Assembly (NCBI RefSeq): GCF_964340395.1
Contig: NC_135565.1
Location: 16,382,209 to 16,446,208 of the forward strand
Direction of reading: 5' to 3'
DNA: 64,000 nucleotides
DNA from: Glandiceps talaboti
Taxonomy: Eukaryota > Hemichordata > Enteropneusta > Spengelidae
Shown here: positions 29,740-43,991 of the stretch, in pieces
How the letters are laid out: the number at the start of each line of letters is the position of its first letter
Numbering within the stretch: the stretch's first letter is position 1
Program-made: the position numbers and the translations under genes
The notes under the pieces: model-generated
What the model was told of the DNA's origin: nothing
What the model saw: only the letters and a program-made list of their open reading frames with translations
Databases searched by the model: none

Positions 29740-30240
29740 GCTTGTGCTCACATGGTACTTCCGTTACCATGGTAAACCAAGTGTCGGTGCTGTCATCATT
29801 AAAAGGATAAATTAAGTGTTCATGATGACACTTACAAGGTCCAACGGAGTGTTTCTATGGTAACCGATGTAAACAAAGTCTTGATGATGTTGTTTGATAC
29901 AAGCTAACCCAAATGTTGATGATACCATCGTTACCATGGTAAACAATGTGTTGATGATATCATCGTAACCATGGCAAACCAAGCACTGATGAAGTCAACA
30001 TTTACAAGAGCAAACAATGTGTTCATTGTGTCAACGTACCCATTGCAAACAAATGTGTTGATGGTACCATCGTTACCAGGCGTTGATGACGTCATTGTTA
30101 CCATGGTAACCAAGCGTTGCTGATGTCACCGTTACCAGGCAACCCAAATGTTGTTGACGTCATCGTTACAAGGGTAGACAAATATCCCTGACACCATGTT
30201 CAATTCGGTAATTCAAGATTTCATGACGTCATCACTACCA
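29740..30240. repeat. Degenerate minisatellite (GTTGATGATGTCATCGTTACC-like units)
   Basis: Words of the form TTGATGA(C/T)(G/A)(T/C)CATCGTTACC and ATGGTAA(A/C)CAA(G/A)TGT repeat with a period of roughly 40-60 bp. Outlying copies lie at about 29210 and 29430. The many short frames here carry repeated V-T-M, D-D-I-T-type words and are not genes. Confidence 0.8.
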
Positions 30241-30598
30241 AGATGAATTCAGTATTCTTGTGGTGGTTACCTTTATAAACCAAGTGTTCACTATGACACT
30301 GTTGAAAAACTAAATAAATGCATATAGCTACCAGGTCAAGGTAATTGGAGCAGTGTTTATGAAGCACTCGGGACATAAAAACCATCCATCGGTGAAATAA
30401 CCAAATCGATAAGATTGATATATGTTCAGGTTGTAGATGACAAAATAAAAAAAAACACAAATAAATCTATGGTTGAAGTTAGTATACATGACATTTATGC
30501 GTTTAGTATATGCATGATGCATTTGCAATATTGATTAATTCATGTTAAGTAATAGCTGATGTATGTGTTTAGAATACGCAAATTACTAACCACATGTC

Positions 30599-30860
30599 GA
30601 ACATCCGGGATACTTGCCGGACAGGTGACGCGTACATTGCCCATGAGCAATATATGAGAAAAAGAAGCACCTGGTGTAAAGTGTGATTTTCATAAGATAC
30701 TCTCAAACTTTGGCAATGCAGGCAAGTGGAAATCATAATTGCAAATTTCAAAATACATTTGCCATAAATGTTCACTCCGTATTGGATAACACTTTCACAG
30801 CCACACTATAAGGATAACCATCCCATTGGCCGGTGCAAATGACCATATTTGGGCAGTAAT
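30599..30860 (+). repeat. Dispersed repeat family R2, copy 1
   Basis: GAACATCCGGGATACTTGCC, GGACAGGTGACGCG, TACATTGCCCATG, AAGATACTCTCA, AATACATTTGCCAT and TGTTCAC match the copy at 37829 in order and orientation. The CCATATTTGGGCA word is at about 30842. Divergence suggests old insertions or an old segmental duplication. Confidence 0.8.
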
Positions 30861-30869
30861 TATACATAA

Positions 30870-31165
30870 TATTTCTCTTCGTTCAGCTATATAAAACAAA
30901 TATAAGCTAGGGGGCCTTTGACAATAGACGCGTTTTTACAAAACTCTTAGGTCATAAGCATTTTCCTGCTGAATGAAAGAAAAACTTAGTGAATAATAAT
31001 AAAATTATACCTCCTCAAGCATAATTTATGAAAATTCAGGCAACATAATATCGTATTTCGAGCACCGCAGAACCAATGACGTAGACGCGAGTTGTCCTGA
31101 CGTAGAACGACCAGGGTATACAATCCATATTTACTATCCAAAGACAATTACTTGGCTTGTACATT
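30870..31165 (-). mobile_element. Foldback-type dispersed element copy (reverse)
   Basis: In reverse order it shows CTCTTCGTTCAGC, GGGGGCCTTTGAC, a second arm ending in CCTGCTGAATGAAAG, TTATACCTCCTCAAGCATAA, TTTCGAGCACCGCAGAACCA, ATGACGTAGACGCGAGTTGT and GACGTAGAACGACCAGGGTA. It contributes the 76-codon frame at 31266-31036, so that frame is not a gene. Confidence 0.75.
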
Positions 31166-32654
31166 ATTTCACAGCAATAGGTTGATATGGAACTTGTGAA
31201 GATAGATGTTGATGGAATATCACGTCTGGTATTTGACCTCTCCTGTTCTGAACACCTTCCCGCCAAAATTGCAACTACGAAAATAAGTGATTACGGCCAC
31301 ATTTTCTAATTTCAACTTTTGATTTTTGATATGAATGGTAAAGACTGACAAAATGACAATTTCATAGATACCGAATATTTTGACTCAAAACCATTCGACC
31401 TGCGGTTTATTCATCTCTATACGTTTTCGTGATAGAGTAGGTGTTAATCAGTAAATACGATAAAACCAAGTAGTGGTTTATCATAGCAACGACGTGGTTC
31501 TGTGACTCTCCAAATAAAAACTTCAGCAACTTTAACAAACCGAATGATCTACGAGAACATGATAGTGAGTCAAGCGTGTTATCAATTGTTTGATCTGCAC
31601 GCGATGATATCTACGAAGTGTCTGATAACCGAATTTCTCTCCTTCCCGACACCTTTGACATTTTCGTCGTGAAAGGCCATGTTTCATAGGGTGATGCATT
31701 GATTACATAATTGAATTACACGTAATCTGTCCAATCTGGTTAAACACGGAACACGCGCCAAGACTGATTTCCAAGTTGATTTTTTAAATCTAAAGTAACT
31801 TTGACATACAAAAAGTAACCATTTCGAATGATTAGATTTCTATTTATTTATTTAAATTTACGTCCTTAGGGAAAGTATTGCTTCCTGTGCCATTATCCCA
31901 TCGAAGTATTCCAACAATTTTGCAGCCATTTTGAATTATCACATTTCAAATATTTCGATTACCTATTCCTTTTATCCATGTGTTTTTGCAAATGGCAACT
32001 TGTTCTAAAATGTTTTTTATCTGTTCAAAATATCAAAGTTGCAAATTCTAAGTATGTTTATATTTGACATTAAGAAAATAGAAGATTGATTTTGCACAAC
32101 ATTGACTTTTTGAGTCAAAACTTGATTTAAGGTTCACCTAGTCACGATGAAAACCTGTTTTATACTTTCTAACAATTTACATATTCATGAAATAGTCACC
32201 TGTGTTATATGGCCAATGGCTATGCGCTGACGCAAGCTTTCTGATATTGGGGATGGTGAGCACATAATCTTTTTTTTTTAAATCATCAGTAGCAGTTAGC
32301 AGTGGAAAAAATACAAACTCCAAACTCGCAGTTTTCGTCCAAATTGTAACTCTTAATACTGTATTCTTTTACCATGGATGCTAACCTTGTTTTCTGAAAG
32401 GCCTCCAATATCATGTTGAATAATTAATGCTCATTGGTTAGAGTACACCGCACATGAGTATGTTATATATTTATTAAAATGACGACCCTCGATATTCAAC
32501 GTCCCCTGGGTGGCCTCTTTTTGCTGGTTTGGTTGTGTGGGACTTGTTTGGTGGAATGTTTGCCGACGAAGACTCAGACACACAGGGGGATTTCGTTTTA
32601 CTATTACAGCGAAAGTTATCTAAATATATAGCATCTGAATCTTACAAAATATAT
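31166..32654. other. Intergenic stretch, nothing recognised
   Basis: No gene or repeat family identified. The frame at 32529-32711 runs into the adjacent foldback element. Confidence 0.5.
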
Positions 32655-32805
32655 AAATATTATTCCCCAATATTTTTCTTCGTTCAGTCAAGGAAAATAC
32701 GAGTGACCTAAGGGGCCTTTGTCACTACGAGTCGCTAGACACGAGTTGTCATGATGTAGAACGACCAGGGTATCAATACACATTTTTGTTTCGAACTGGT
32801 AATTA
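32655..32805 (-). mobile_element. Foldback-type dispersed element copy (reverse, internally deleted)
   Basis: CCCCAATATTTTTCTTCGTTC, AAAATACGAGTGACCTAAGG, TTTGTCACTACGAGTCG are followed almost at once by the left-end words GACACGAGTTGTCATGATG and GAACGACCAGGGTAT. The middle segment is missing. Confidence 0.75.
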
Positions 32806-33057
32806 TATTTTACCGATCTACTGGAAGTTGTCCTAAATTTGATTGTATTTACGATATAGAAACCCAAATACATTTCAAGTGAATTATTTGAATTTTAACA
32901 AAATGATAATTTGCGACTGTACTATACGGCACATACTCTATACTCTTGAATATTGTCCCTCCAAAATCACGTTTAGTAGGGGCGGCGGCGGTGGGGGGGG
33001 GGGTCTATGTTGGTCTTTTAGCCTCCCTATAGCTGAATGAAATATTCGAATGGCAAT

Positions 33058-33126
33058 GGAGGTGTTGGCTTAGTAGCTGATCAGAGCACTCTGATTAGAT
33101 TTCAGAGGACATGGGGTGGACACTTT
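33058..33126 (+). repeat. Possible tRNA-derived SINE head or tRNA pseudogene
   Basis: TGGCTTAGTAG at 33066-33076 matches the Pol III A-box consensus at 10 of 11 positions. GCTT...GAGC can form a D stem. TCTGA-TTAGATT-TCAGA forms a perfect anticodon-like stem with a 7-base loop (AGA in the anticodon place). The expected B box is represented only by the poor match GGTGGACAC at 33116. No good T arm or acceptor stem is present. Confidence 0.35.
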
Positions 33127-35138
<2,012 letters not shown>

Positions 35139-35558
35139 CCGCTCAAACCTACACATGCAATGAATCTGCCATGAGAAATGCACTTATCACCTATCACAGC
35201 GTATTAATGTAGAGTGTGTTGAGATACTGCAATGGAACCTAGCACCTTGATAAATCAATTACTACATTGAGCTTATAATTACACTAGAGTTTTCACTTTA
35301 TCTCTCGTTCCCTGGGGTTTCTCTTATCGGACTTGACATTGAGAAAATGAGCTTCCAATGTCAACAGTCGAATTTGTAACATTCTCTCGGACATTAGATA
35401 TTCATCGTAAAGACACCCAAATTACATTGTAAGTACCTTTTCCAGCGAATATTTCAAATTGAAAAGTATATATTGTACTTAGAATACATAGATTGTGTTG
35501 ATTTGAATGGATGAACTATTATTTGGTAGATATACGTAGTGACCAGATGACAAAGTAG

Positions 35559-35560
35559 GC

Positions 35561-35601
<41 letters not shown>

Positions 35602-35640
35602 GTCAGTCAGTCAGTCAGTCAGTCAGACAGTCAGTCAGTC

Positions 35641-35676
<36 letters not shown>

Positions 35677-35740
35677 GGACAGACAACATGCATTCATACA
35701 TATATACATACATACATACATACACACATACACATATATT
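35559..35740. repeat. AGAC/AGTC and ATAC tetranucleotide microsatellite
   Basis: AGAC (35559-35600), AGTC (35600-35640), AGAC (35640-35685), then an ATAC block to about 35735. Confidence 0.95.
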
Positions 35741-36039
35741 TGTAAGCCATTTATTTACCCCTTACCTTTCCTTCTGTTTCAAGAGCAATATTATTATTGT
35801 TTCATTATAGATTAATATAGATAACCATTTACTATCATTACAATGGATCCTCGAATTTCGAATCTAATTTTTCCATTAGTCCATACCTAAATACTCAAAT
35901 TGTGTGCACGCTATTAAGATTTGAGGTTTATAGCTTATACGACAGTCACGAACTACCTCCATAGTATAATCTTGCACTGACACAGATACCAATAGGATTG
36001 TGAAACACAGTCATACTTAAGAATCATTCGCAACAAAAT

Positions 36040-36310
36040 TATTCTGTCAACCGAGGAAAATATATTACGAGTCACATAGGGGACCTTGTCACTACGAGTC
36101 GAAGACGAGTAGTAACAGAACCCTTATAGCACTGATTGATAAAGAAATGTTGGACAATAGTATATGTATACCTATATTTATTAAGCATGATTTAGAGGGA
36201 AGAGAAAATCAATAGCGATTCTGATGGCTTTGATTACCCAAGAGTACTAATAAAACGCTTCTTATTATGACATAGAACAACCGGGGTATAAATGTCATAT
36301 TTTTTATTCA
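36040..36310 (-). mobile_element. Foldback-type dispersed element copy (reverse orientation)
   Basis: GAGGAAAATATATTACGAGTC, GGGGACCTTGTCACTACG and the left-end words GACATAGAACAACCGGGGTA match the family in reverse, with a diverged middle. Confidence 0.65.
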
Positions 36311-36585
36311 AACGCCCTCAACTTAGCCTATGCGTGGTATAATGTAATATATCTGGAGATACAATTTTTCTTGATGGCAGATGCAACCCCTTCATATACA
36401 CATCATTTTTGAATCTTGATACTGATGTTTCTAAGTAAAACTACGTCAACGATATGATCTGGATGTTTTTCTTATTTTGCATATTTAATGACATATGTCT
36501 TAATACGTAAAGGTAAACAAACAATAACATAGGATGTCGAGTTTAAATTATTCTGTTATTTATATCCAAATATTCAACGAATCTT

Positions 36586-36640
36586 TAATTTGCATGTTGA
36601 CCCTAATTTGCATGTTGACCCCAGTTTACATGGTGACCGG
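36586..36640. repeat. Three ~19-bp tandem repeats
   Basis: AATTTGCATGTTGACCCT, AATTTGCATGTTGACCCC and AGTTTACATGGTGACC lie side by side. Confidence 0.85.
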
Positions 36641-36875
36641 TATTTGAAAGAAGATGGTGTGAGATTTCCTCATGCGAAGAAATAGTGAGTTGTAAAGTGT
36701 TCTATATTTAGACAGACACTTCATTAGAACCCGTACATAATGACAGATAACTGCACTTTATTCTGTCACATTCAGTCCCTCACTACCAGTCGAGACAAAC
36801 ATTTCAAAAATTGACACAAGTGACCTGAAATGTTCTCATATGTTAACAACATTCTGTGACAGAAACATTAGTATT

Positions 36876-37240
36876 GATTACTTCCATGATTTATGCTGAA
36901 AACCTAATTTGAATATTTTAAAAAGTTATGCCAGACAAGAACTTTGAAATAATCTTGGTTGGAATTTGTCTTAGAATGGTTCAAATACGACAATATTTTT
37001 GACAAAGGCATTAGTATTGATTTTGTTTCCATCATCCTGTTGAAAACCAATTTTGTTAACATGATTTTTGAGAGAATTGGTGTACAAGAAAGAATATTTC
37101 TAACAAAACTTTGATATGAAAGCATATTGATTATTGCCATCATCCTGTTGAAAAGTAAAATTAATTTGAAAAATTATTGCAAACGATAATTTTGTTGAAA
37201 TCATTTTGGAGTGAATTTGTACTGGAATGAAATATTCCTA
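36876..37240. repeat. Diverged direct repeats, ~120-140 bp units
   Basis: The sequence TTGATT(A/T)..CCATCATCCTGTTGAAAA occurs at about 37017 and 37128, with a weaker version at 36877. Each is followed by an AATTTG-rich block and a G(A/T)(A/G)TTTGT.(T/C)T.GAATG-like block. Confidence 0.65.
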
Positions 37241-37259
37241 ACATGCCAAGTCAGAAACA

Positions 37260-37828
37260 AGATGGAGTAGACGACACATGCAAGTAGATTAAAAAGTGAC
37301 AATTATGACTGTTGGGGATATTAGATTGTTATCTTCGTTCGTGATAATGTTTGCCTTTGATTCATCCAAATGGGATTTTCAGGATGTACATTTAATATAG
37401 ATGGAAATTCTAGAATTATAGTCAGCAAAAAATAAGTGCTCTTCCGATTCTAGCTTGGTGTAGAATCACTCGTTTTTTGTGATAAGATTCGTACGCTCCT
37501 TAACATTCTTGGAAGTATTAAACAAATCGCCTACTTGTCAAGGATGGTATGCTGCGTTACCACGTGGTAGCATGAACATTTCAAAGCCAAAATGTACGCA
37601 TGACTGACGCTTTGCCTGAAGAGTTGAAGCAGTGATCAATTTCCGCTGTATCACTGTAATCAATATATTCTGAGTAATTTTTTATGGCTGTGACGTGTCA
37701 AGTGTTATATACTTTTTTATTCTGACGAGATGTTAGCGATATCACCAACTAATTCCTACATTTCCAAGATTTCAAGATTAAATCAAAGCCTCAATATACA
37801 CATGCTAATTTGTCATTATTTCATATAG
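37260..37828. other. Intergenic stretch, nothing recognised
   Basis: No gene or repeat family identified. Confidence 0.5.
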
Positions 37829-38150
37829 AAACATCCGCGATATTTGCCAGGCAAGTGAAGCTTACATTGCTCATGCATGGGCACTATTCAAGAAAAAGTA
37901 CTATTTGGTCAGATTGAGAATTTTTGCAAGATACTCTCAGATCTCGGCAAAATAACTGTATGAAAACCATAATTACAAACTCAATACATTTGCCATCATA
38001 AAACGTTCACAAGACATTAATTAAATTTTTATAATAGTCCGAATATTGACGTTTGCGCCTTCGGCTTTCGCTGTTATCCTCCCTCTTCATGTCAGGCATA
38101 TTTTCATTCCAATGTCCATATAAGGAACTAATGTCCATATTTGGGCATTC
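37829..38150 (+). repeat. Dispersed repeat family R2, copy 2
   Basis: GAAACATCCGCGATATTTGC, CAGGCAAGTGAAGC, TACATTGCTCATG, AAGATACTCTCA, AATACATTTGCCAT and CGTTCAC follow in the same order as at 30599. Similarity may extend to a CCATATTTGGGCA word near 38137. It has no coding potential. Confidence 0.8.
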
Positions 38151-38344
38151 ATATTCCTACAGATTAGATGTCATCGATACCACTAATTACTCTATTTCTT
38201 AGAATTAAAAGATACCAAATGTAATAATATTTATACATGGCAAGAAGGATCGTGCCTATCTGTAATGTCGTATTCAAAAGTGAGATACTCTAATCTGATA
38301 TATATAAAGTGCAGCATTATCGTGTTATTCAGTTACTTGAGTTA

Positions 38345-38710
38345 GTTGTTTATCACATATTATACCTTACACGAGCCAGGTTCAGCAAAAAATATGGAAT
38401 ATAGACTGGTTGTTCTACGTCACGACAACTCGCATCTATGTCACGACAATATGTGTCTACGTCATTGGTTCTGCTGTGTTCGAAAACGCACAAACTTGCC
38501 ATTACTTTTCTCGATATTTTTTATATTATTGGCGATGGTATAATTGTATTATTCTCCAATATTTGTCGGAAAATACTCATGACCTAACAGTTGTCACTAC
38601 TACTCTAGCGACTTGTAGTGACAAGGGCCCCTTAGGTCACTCGTATTTCCCATGCCTGAACGAAGAGAACTATTGGGAAATAATATCTAAATACATATGT
38701 TACAGTTTAC
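38345..38710 (+). mobile_element. Foldback-type dispersed element, longest copy
   Basis: Left part: CCAGGTT..., GGTTGTTCTACGTCACGACA, then TACGTCATTGGTTCTGC. Middle: TTGCCATTACTTTTC and a TATAATTGTATTATTC block. Right part is an imperfect hairpin in which GACCTAACAGTTGTCACTAC is answered by TTGTAGTGACAAGGGCCCCT, then GGTCACTCGTATTTCCC, CTGAACGAAGAG and TATTGGGAAATAATATCTAA. The 130-codon frame here is a fragment of the element with no protein similarity. Inverted-repeat structure without coding points to a non-autonomous element. Confidence 0.75.
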
Positions 38711-38885
38711 CTGTTTTACGATATGATAATATTAAAACACTTTTGATATATGAACAGCGAAATTTGAACATTGTAATGTATAGTAATTATTTAACTATGT
38801 AATTTATGAAATGGCGTTGTGAATTCCTTGTTAATTTTGACTTGGCACATTTGAAAAGTAACTTAAAGTCAAGAAATCGTAAATG

Positions 38886-39085
38886 AAATACAGTCACTCA
38901 ATACAGTAACCAATGCAATCACGCCATAAACAATGCACCTATATTGTAACCAATGCAATCAAATCAACCAATGCAATCAAACCATGGCCAATGCACCAAT
39001 GCAGTAACCAATGCAATCATACAGTAATCGGTTGTAATGCTTATGTGCAGTAACCAAGTTGAATTCACCCATACTGTAACCAATG
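38886..39085. repeat. Degenerate GTAACCAATGCAATCA-type tandem array
   Basis: The words ACAGTAACCAATGCAATCA, ACCAATGCAATCAAA and CCAATGCA recur at irregular 15-30 bp spacing, about eight times. Confidence 0.75.
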
Positions 39086-39089
39086 CCCA

Positions 39090-41310
39090 CATAGAGCAGT
39101 CCATGCTCTCAGACAGTTAGTGAATAACTTTCAGTAAAATACTGCCATACGATTCCTACTTTTAGTCTTCGATGCTTATTTTAGAATCGTCCGGTGACTA
39201 AACAAGAAAAACTATGTCGGAATGATTGAACTAATGCGATGCAGCAATTAGTGACTAATGCCAAGCAGCACTTAAAACACTAATGCAAAACAACAATCAT
39301 TTCACTAATGCAGTATATTAGTCACTTATTCAAGACATTATTCATTGTTCTATTTATAACAAAATTTACACTATTCCCTGTGAGGTGTAGTCTCCACGAT
39401 ATCGAAATTCGTGACATGCACCCAATACATTCTCCTTGGAGAGCTAGAAGTATGGATTTCAGTTTTACGAACCAAGGTTTACGTCTCCATCACTTGATCT
39501 GGTCGGATCATCACTCAAATGTACAAACGCATGAAATCCATGTAATCACGGCTATGGAACATTTTCACTTAATTTCTTAACCTAACAATCTGTATTCCGT
39601 TAGTTTTAACATTACATCCTTACCTTTGACCTTTTAAGTGAAGATAAGCTAACACGCAGTAACCGGTCAACCATGTAATGACAACGGTAGACGATGCACA
39701 TGAGAAGTTTTTGAATTTTCTCTGTAGCTCGGAAAGAAACACTGATGCTTGGAACTAATTAGAAGTAACGGATTGATTGATGTGTATCGACAGATCCATA
39801 CATGATAATGTTCCTACAGAGTCTACAAAAAGATACGATGCAGCAATACTTTCTTGTAATCCGTATGGCGACGATGTACAATCTAAAGACGATTTCGCGA
39901 AACCTAATTTCGACGACAAACAGGATAAACTAACTAGCGAAATTTTTTTAAGATTTGGATTAGTAATGCCATATGGGCTTTGTCTACATATATGTATCTA
40001 TCTCTAAGAAGCTGGGAGAGTAACCGCACCATCTTTAAGTTCTCCATATTAACGTTGATATAATAATGAAACTTTAGTAATTGCAAATCTGAACCTTGCA
40101 AACTTGTCAAACAATTAAACTTTGCATGTTGTAAACCTTCTGATCTATATTAGGTTTTTACTTTCTTACATTTTTTGATATTTTACTGATAAAAATGTAA
40201 CATTTCAAAAACCTTAGATAACAATTATTGTTTGTGTTTCGTAAGTTTTAAAAGAGAAAATCAATACTTAAAGATTATGATGTAAACATTTGCTCAGAAA
40301 TTTAAAAACAAACCAACCACTAAAATAGATCAGATGGTTTTCTTTTTGTTTTGTTTGAGAATCAACGCCGTTCTCGCGAGAATGTTTTTTCTCCTGTTGG
40401 GTTAGTGCCTATAACTGTGTTGTGTAGGTGGTATCTTAATTAAAACTGCACTACACAAAATGAAAGAAAGGAGTACAATACGATACAACATGATGCATTT
40501 ACCTTACAGAAGTCCTGTGTAATATACTATAGAACACAACATGCAACATACTTTGGCTGCAGCACAAAGGAGAAGTGCAGCACACCTGCAGTATGGCAGA
40601 TCACAAACGTGCAACAACGTACCACAATTTAAGTATAGCAGGACAGCCATACACCGTGCAGCACAGCATGTCATGGCAATAAAGTGTGACACAGTACAAC
40701 TGATGACGTGTTGTCAACCCATTATGTAAAAAGAAGTGCCCATTCCCTGGATAATTTTGTCAATTTTGCGGTAGTTGTGTTTCGTGATGACCTTTTGACC
40801 GCGTTTTTCTACGTAATGCGTCATGGTCAGGTCGCATACTCTCTCGGTACCAGCTGGCTACAGTTATTCTATTATCCCCCACTTCCTGGAGATTGGCTAC
40901 AAACTTCAGTTGATACCCAATTCAGTCGGCGTGTCTGTCTCCCTATATTTCCTCGTTCATCTAACCATATGACGATTTATGGCTGTACCGCTACGTTAGA
41001 TTCATGTCAAACTGGGTCGTAAGGCAACCTTTAGTCAATTGACAATTTTATCTCCATGGATTTGCAGTTTAATTAGCTTTAGCGGTGAAAACAATGAAGT
41101 CGAGAACAATAAATTCACATTATTCTCCAAGCATTTAGGTTGTAATTGCTCACTCTGCATACTTTATATGTACTTTGAATTTGAGCACAACTCGACCATC
41201 GAACAGCAATATTTATTGGACTCTAATTTGTTTTGTTGCATGTACCCTGATCTCATTAAGGTTACCATTGTTATGGATATTTTAATTTGAAATTGACATT
41301 ATGAATTAAT
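39090..41310. other. Intergenic stretch, no supported gene
   Basis: Several frames of 60-105 codons (39308-39580, 39777-40007, 40708-41022, 41039-41290) were read; none shows a known domain. The patch 40540-40690 is unusually rich in GCA/CAC words. Confidence 0.4.
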
Positions 41311-41312
41311 GA

Positions 41313-41477
41313 ACGAATGGATGGATGGATGGATGGATAGATAGATGGATAGATAGATGGATAGATGGATAGATATATGGATGGATTGATGGATTGATGA
41401 ATGAATGAATGAATGAATGAATGAATGAATGAATGAATGAATGAATGAATGAATGAATGAATGAATGAATGAATGAA

Positions 41478-41516
<39 letters not shown>

Positions 41517-41584
41517 ATGAATGAATGAATGAATGAATGAATGAATGAATGAATGAATGAATGAATGAATGAATGAATGAATGG
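41313..41584. repeat. GGAT/GATA, AATG and AATA tetranucleotide microsatellite
   Basis: GGAT and GATA (41313-41395) pass to AATG (41400-41477), AATA (41477-41517) and AATG again (41517-41582). A smaller degenerate AATG patch lies at 41700-41738. Confidence 0.97.
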
Positions 41585-41744
41585 AACCAAACTCGACCAG
41601 TGGAATTTATTTACTCTAAAATTGCAAATTTTGTAAACAGCTATCATTATGGTTACTATGGTTATTATATACTCTTGCTTCAAGTTGAAATTGACAATAA
41701 ATGAATGACCGAATTAATGAATGAACGCATGAATGAATTGGTAT

Positions 41745-43149
41745 CTGCCATCTACGACCCTGAATAATATTTTTGAAACAAAGAGCAAATTTGCATAATG
41801 TAATTGCATAAAACTGTAATGAGCCTTTTGTTCTACTTTTGTTCTCTTTGTGTAAGTGCAATTATTATCATTATCACACAGTAAATATCAGTACTGACGT
41901 AATGTGTAGGTTTACAGTACAAACATCCCGATTATCACCAATTATGATAATTAAAAATATCTCTTTATAACTAACCAAGGTCACACAGGTCAATGTGTTC
42001 AACTGAATCCCTGTGAAATGTTGCGAGAATACAGCTTTCCATCACATTTTACTTTTTGCATTAATCAGGCCGTGGAAATATAATAGATACATGTATTGCT
42101 ACAGTGTAGTTGACCTTCCAATGATAACAATGCACCTTATCAATTTTTCTGGTACAGTACTGAGAAAATTGCTTTTCCCAGCGAATATGAGCCACTTGCT
42201 TAATAGAAAGAAACTAAGTATTGATGATTGCACTATCAGCTACTTACAATCGCATTCTCAGTTCAATTATGTGTTGTAAATTATGCTCTTTCCCCCTAGG
42301 AGGCACTATTTGATGTAACGCACGCGCGCGCGTCTTGATATACGATGTTTAACTTTTGATATCACTCCACTTAGTAATGAGGTCCTGTTGTAACAAATAC
42401 TCTGAGAAGTTGTCCACAATTTTTCTAACTTGTCAATACCTATAAGCTCAGCTAACTGTATAGAACGTAAGACATTTAATATGGCTTCTACACTAGTTTG
42501 TGGAGATTGGTAGATTTGATAGTGTTTCCCGAAAGAACGGGTACTTCCACCATAATATAAACGTCAGTCTAAAACCTCCACCTGCAGGGCATGCTCACAC
42601 ACACATGCACGTCTCTCTTTGTGTAAGTTTCGCCTCTGCTTCTATGAGTTTCGTTCGCGGAACATGATTAATACCGCAGAAGACCAATCAAAGTACCGAT
42701 ATATTAATTTTACATTCTTCATCGAAAGTGAAAACCAAAATTTGAAATTTTGAAAATTGAAATTGAAACAGAGACTGAGACTGAGACACCAGTATATCAT
42801 GTGTTAATAAAATGAAGAAAACTGCTGCAGGTTAAAACTAAAATGTGTGTAAACAGAATATTACACTGGTGACTGACAGCATCTAATGGTTGTGTCACTC
42901 TATGTGGACAGATACTGGGCAAATAATGATTTCGTGGTATATATGACCCCCTCATCACAAATATAGGACAGATACACGAATGTACGAGAACCCGACGATT
43001 CGAGTCACGACGATCAGATTAGAAGAAATTATTGACATACTGTAGAGATATACATTGCACAGTTGGCGTCTATAAAGATAGTGTTATGTTCATACGAACA
43101 AAGAGAGATACAGTATTTTCTCTCGCAGCAAAGCATAATCAAAAACACA
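41745..43149. other. Intergenic stretch, nothing recognised
   Basis: An 88-codon frame at 42013-42279 is not recognisable. A short CG alternation (CGCACGCGCGCGCG) lies near 42320. Confidence 0.45.
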
Positions 43150-43174
43150 TACATACATACACACACATACATAC

Positions 43175-43249
<75 letters not shown>

Positions 43250-43264
43250 CTCACTCACTCACTC

Positions 43265-43311
<47 letters not shown>

Positions 43312-43394
43312 CACACACACACACTCATGCACGCATGCAGACAGACAGACAGATAGATAGATAGACAGACAGACAGGCAGGCAGGCAGGCAGCC

Positions 43395-43443
<49 letters not shown>

Positions 43444-43450
43444 CGCGTAC
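43150..43450. repeat. ACAG tetranucleotide microsatellite with CACT, CA, GATA and GGCA blocks
   Basis: ACAG units dominate, interrupted by CACT (43248-43266), CA/CATGC (43311-43338), GATA (43350-43365) and GGCA (43374-43391). Frames across it are artefacts. Confidence 0.97.
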
Positions 43451-43943
43451 AGACACGCGAATACTTGAATACATACTCTATTCAAGTATATTAATGTCGA
43501 GGTCTATCGAATGATTAATAGCGTTCTTACTGGAAACACACCCACACACGTACAGACACGCGAGTACTTATAGATACACTCGCTATTCAACTATAACACT
43601 GAGTGATTGATTTGAGACGGTGAACACATACACACGTTCAGACGCCTGACTATATACAATGTGCTGGCACAGGACCAGTATTTAAATGATCGATTGATTC
43701 CAGACTCAAAGCACATACGTCAAAACACGTGAACCACCCACAGATACTGAGAACCAAGTACATATAGCTACATTTAGTGGTTTCTGCGTGGTGTGATAAA
43801 AACATAACTTTACATTGAAACTCCCTGATAAATCATTATAACTTGTCAATGTCATGCGTCACAAAGTTTGCCAGTGGTCGCCTGTTGCACACATGTCTAG
43901 CTTTTTGTGTGTTGAGAATCCAAAATGTTACATAACTATTTAT

Positions 43944-43991
43944 CATTAGATTAGGTTAGATTAGATTAGATAAGATTAGATCAGATCAGAT
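43944..43991. repeat. TTAGA/TCAGA pentanucleotide tail of the LINE remnant
   Basis: About eight degenerate units directly follow an AATAAAA-containing 3' end on the minus strand, in the position of a LINE tail. Confidence 0.8.

Noticed and set aside
38410-38802. 130-codon open frame
   Set aside because: It coincides with the longest copy of the foldback repeat and shows no protein similarity.
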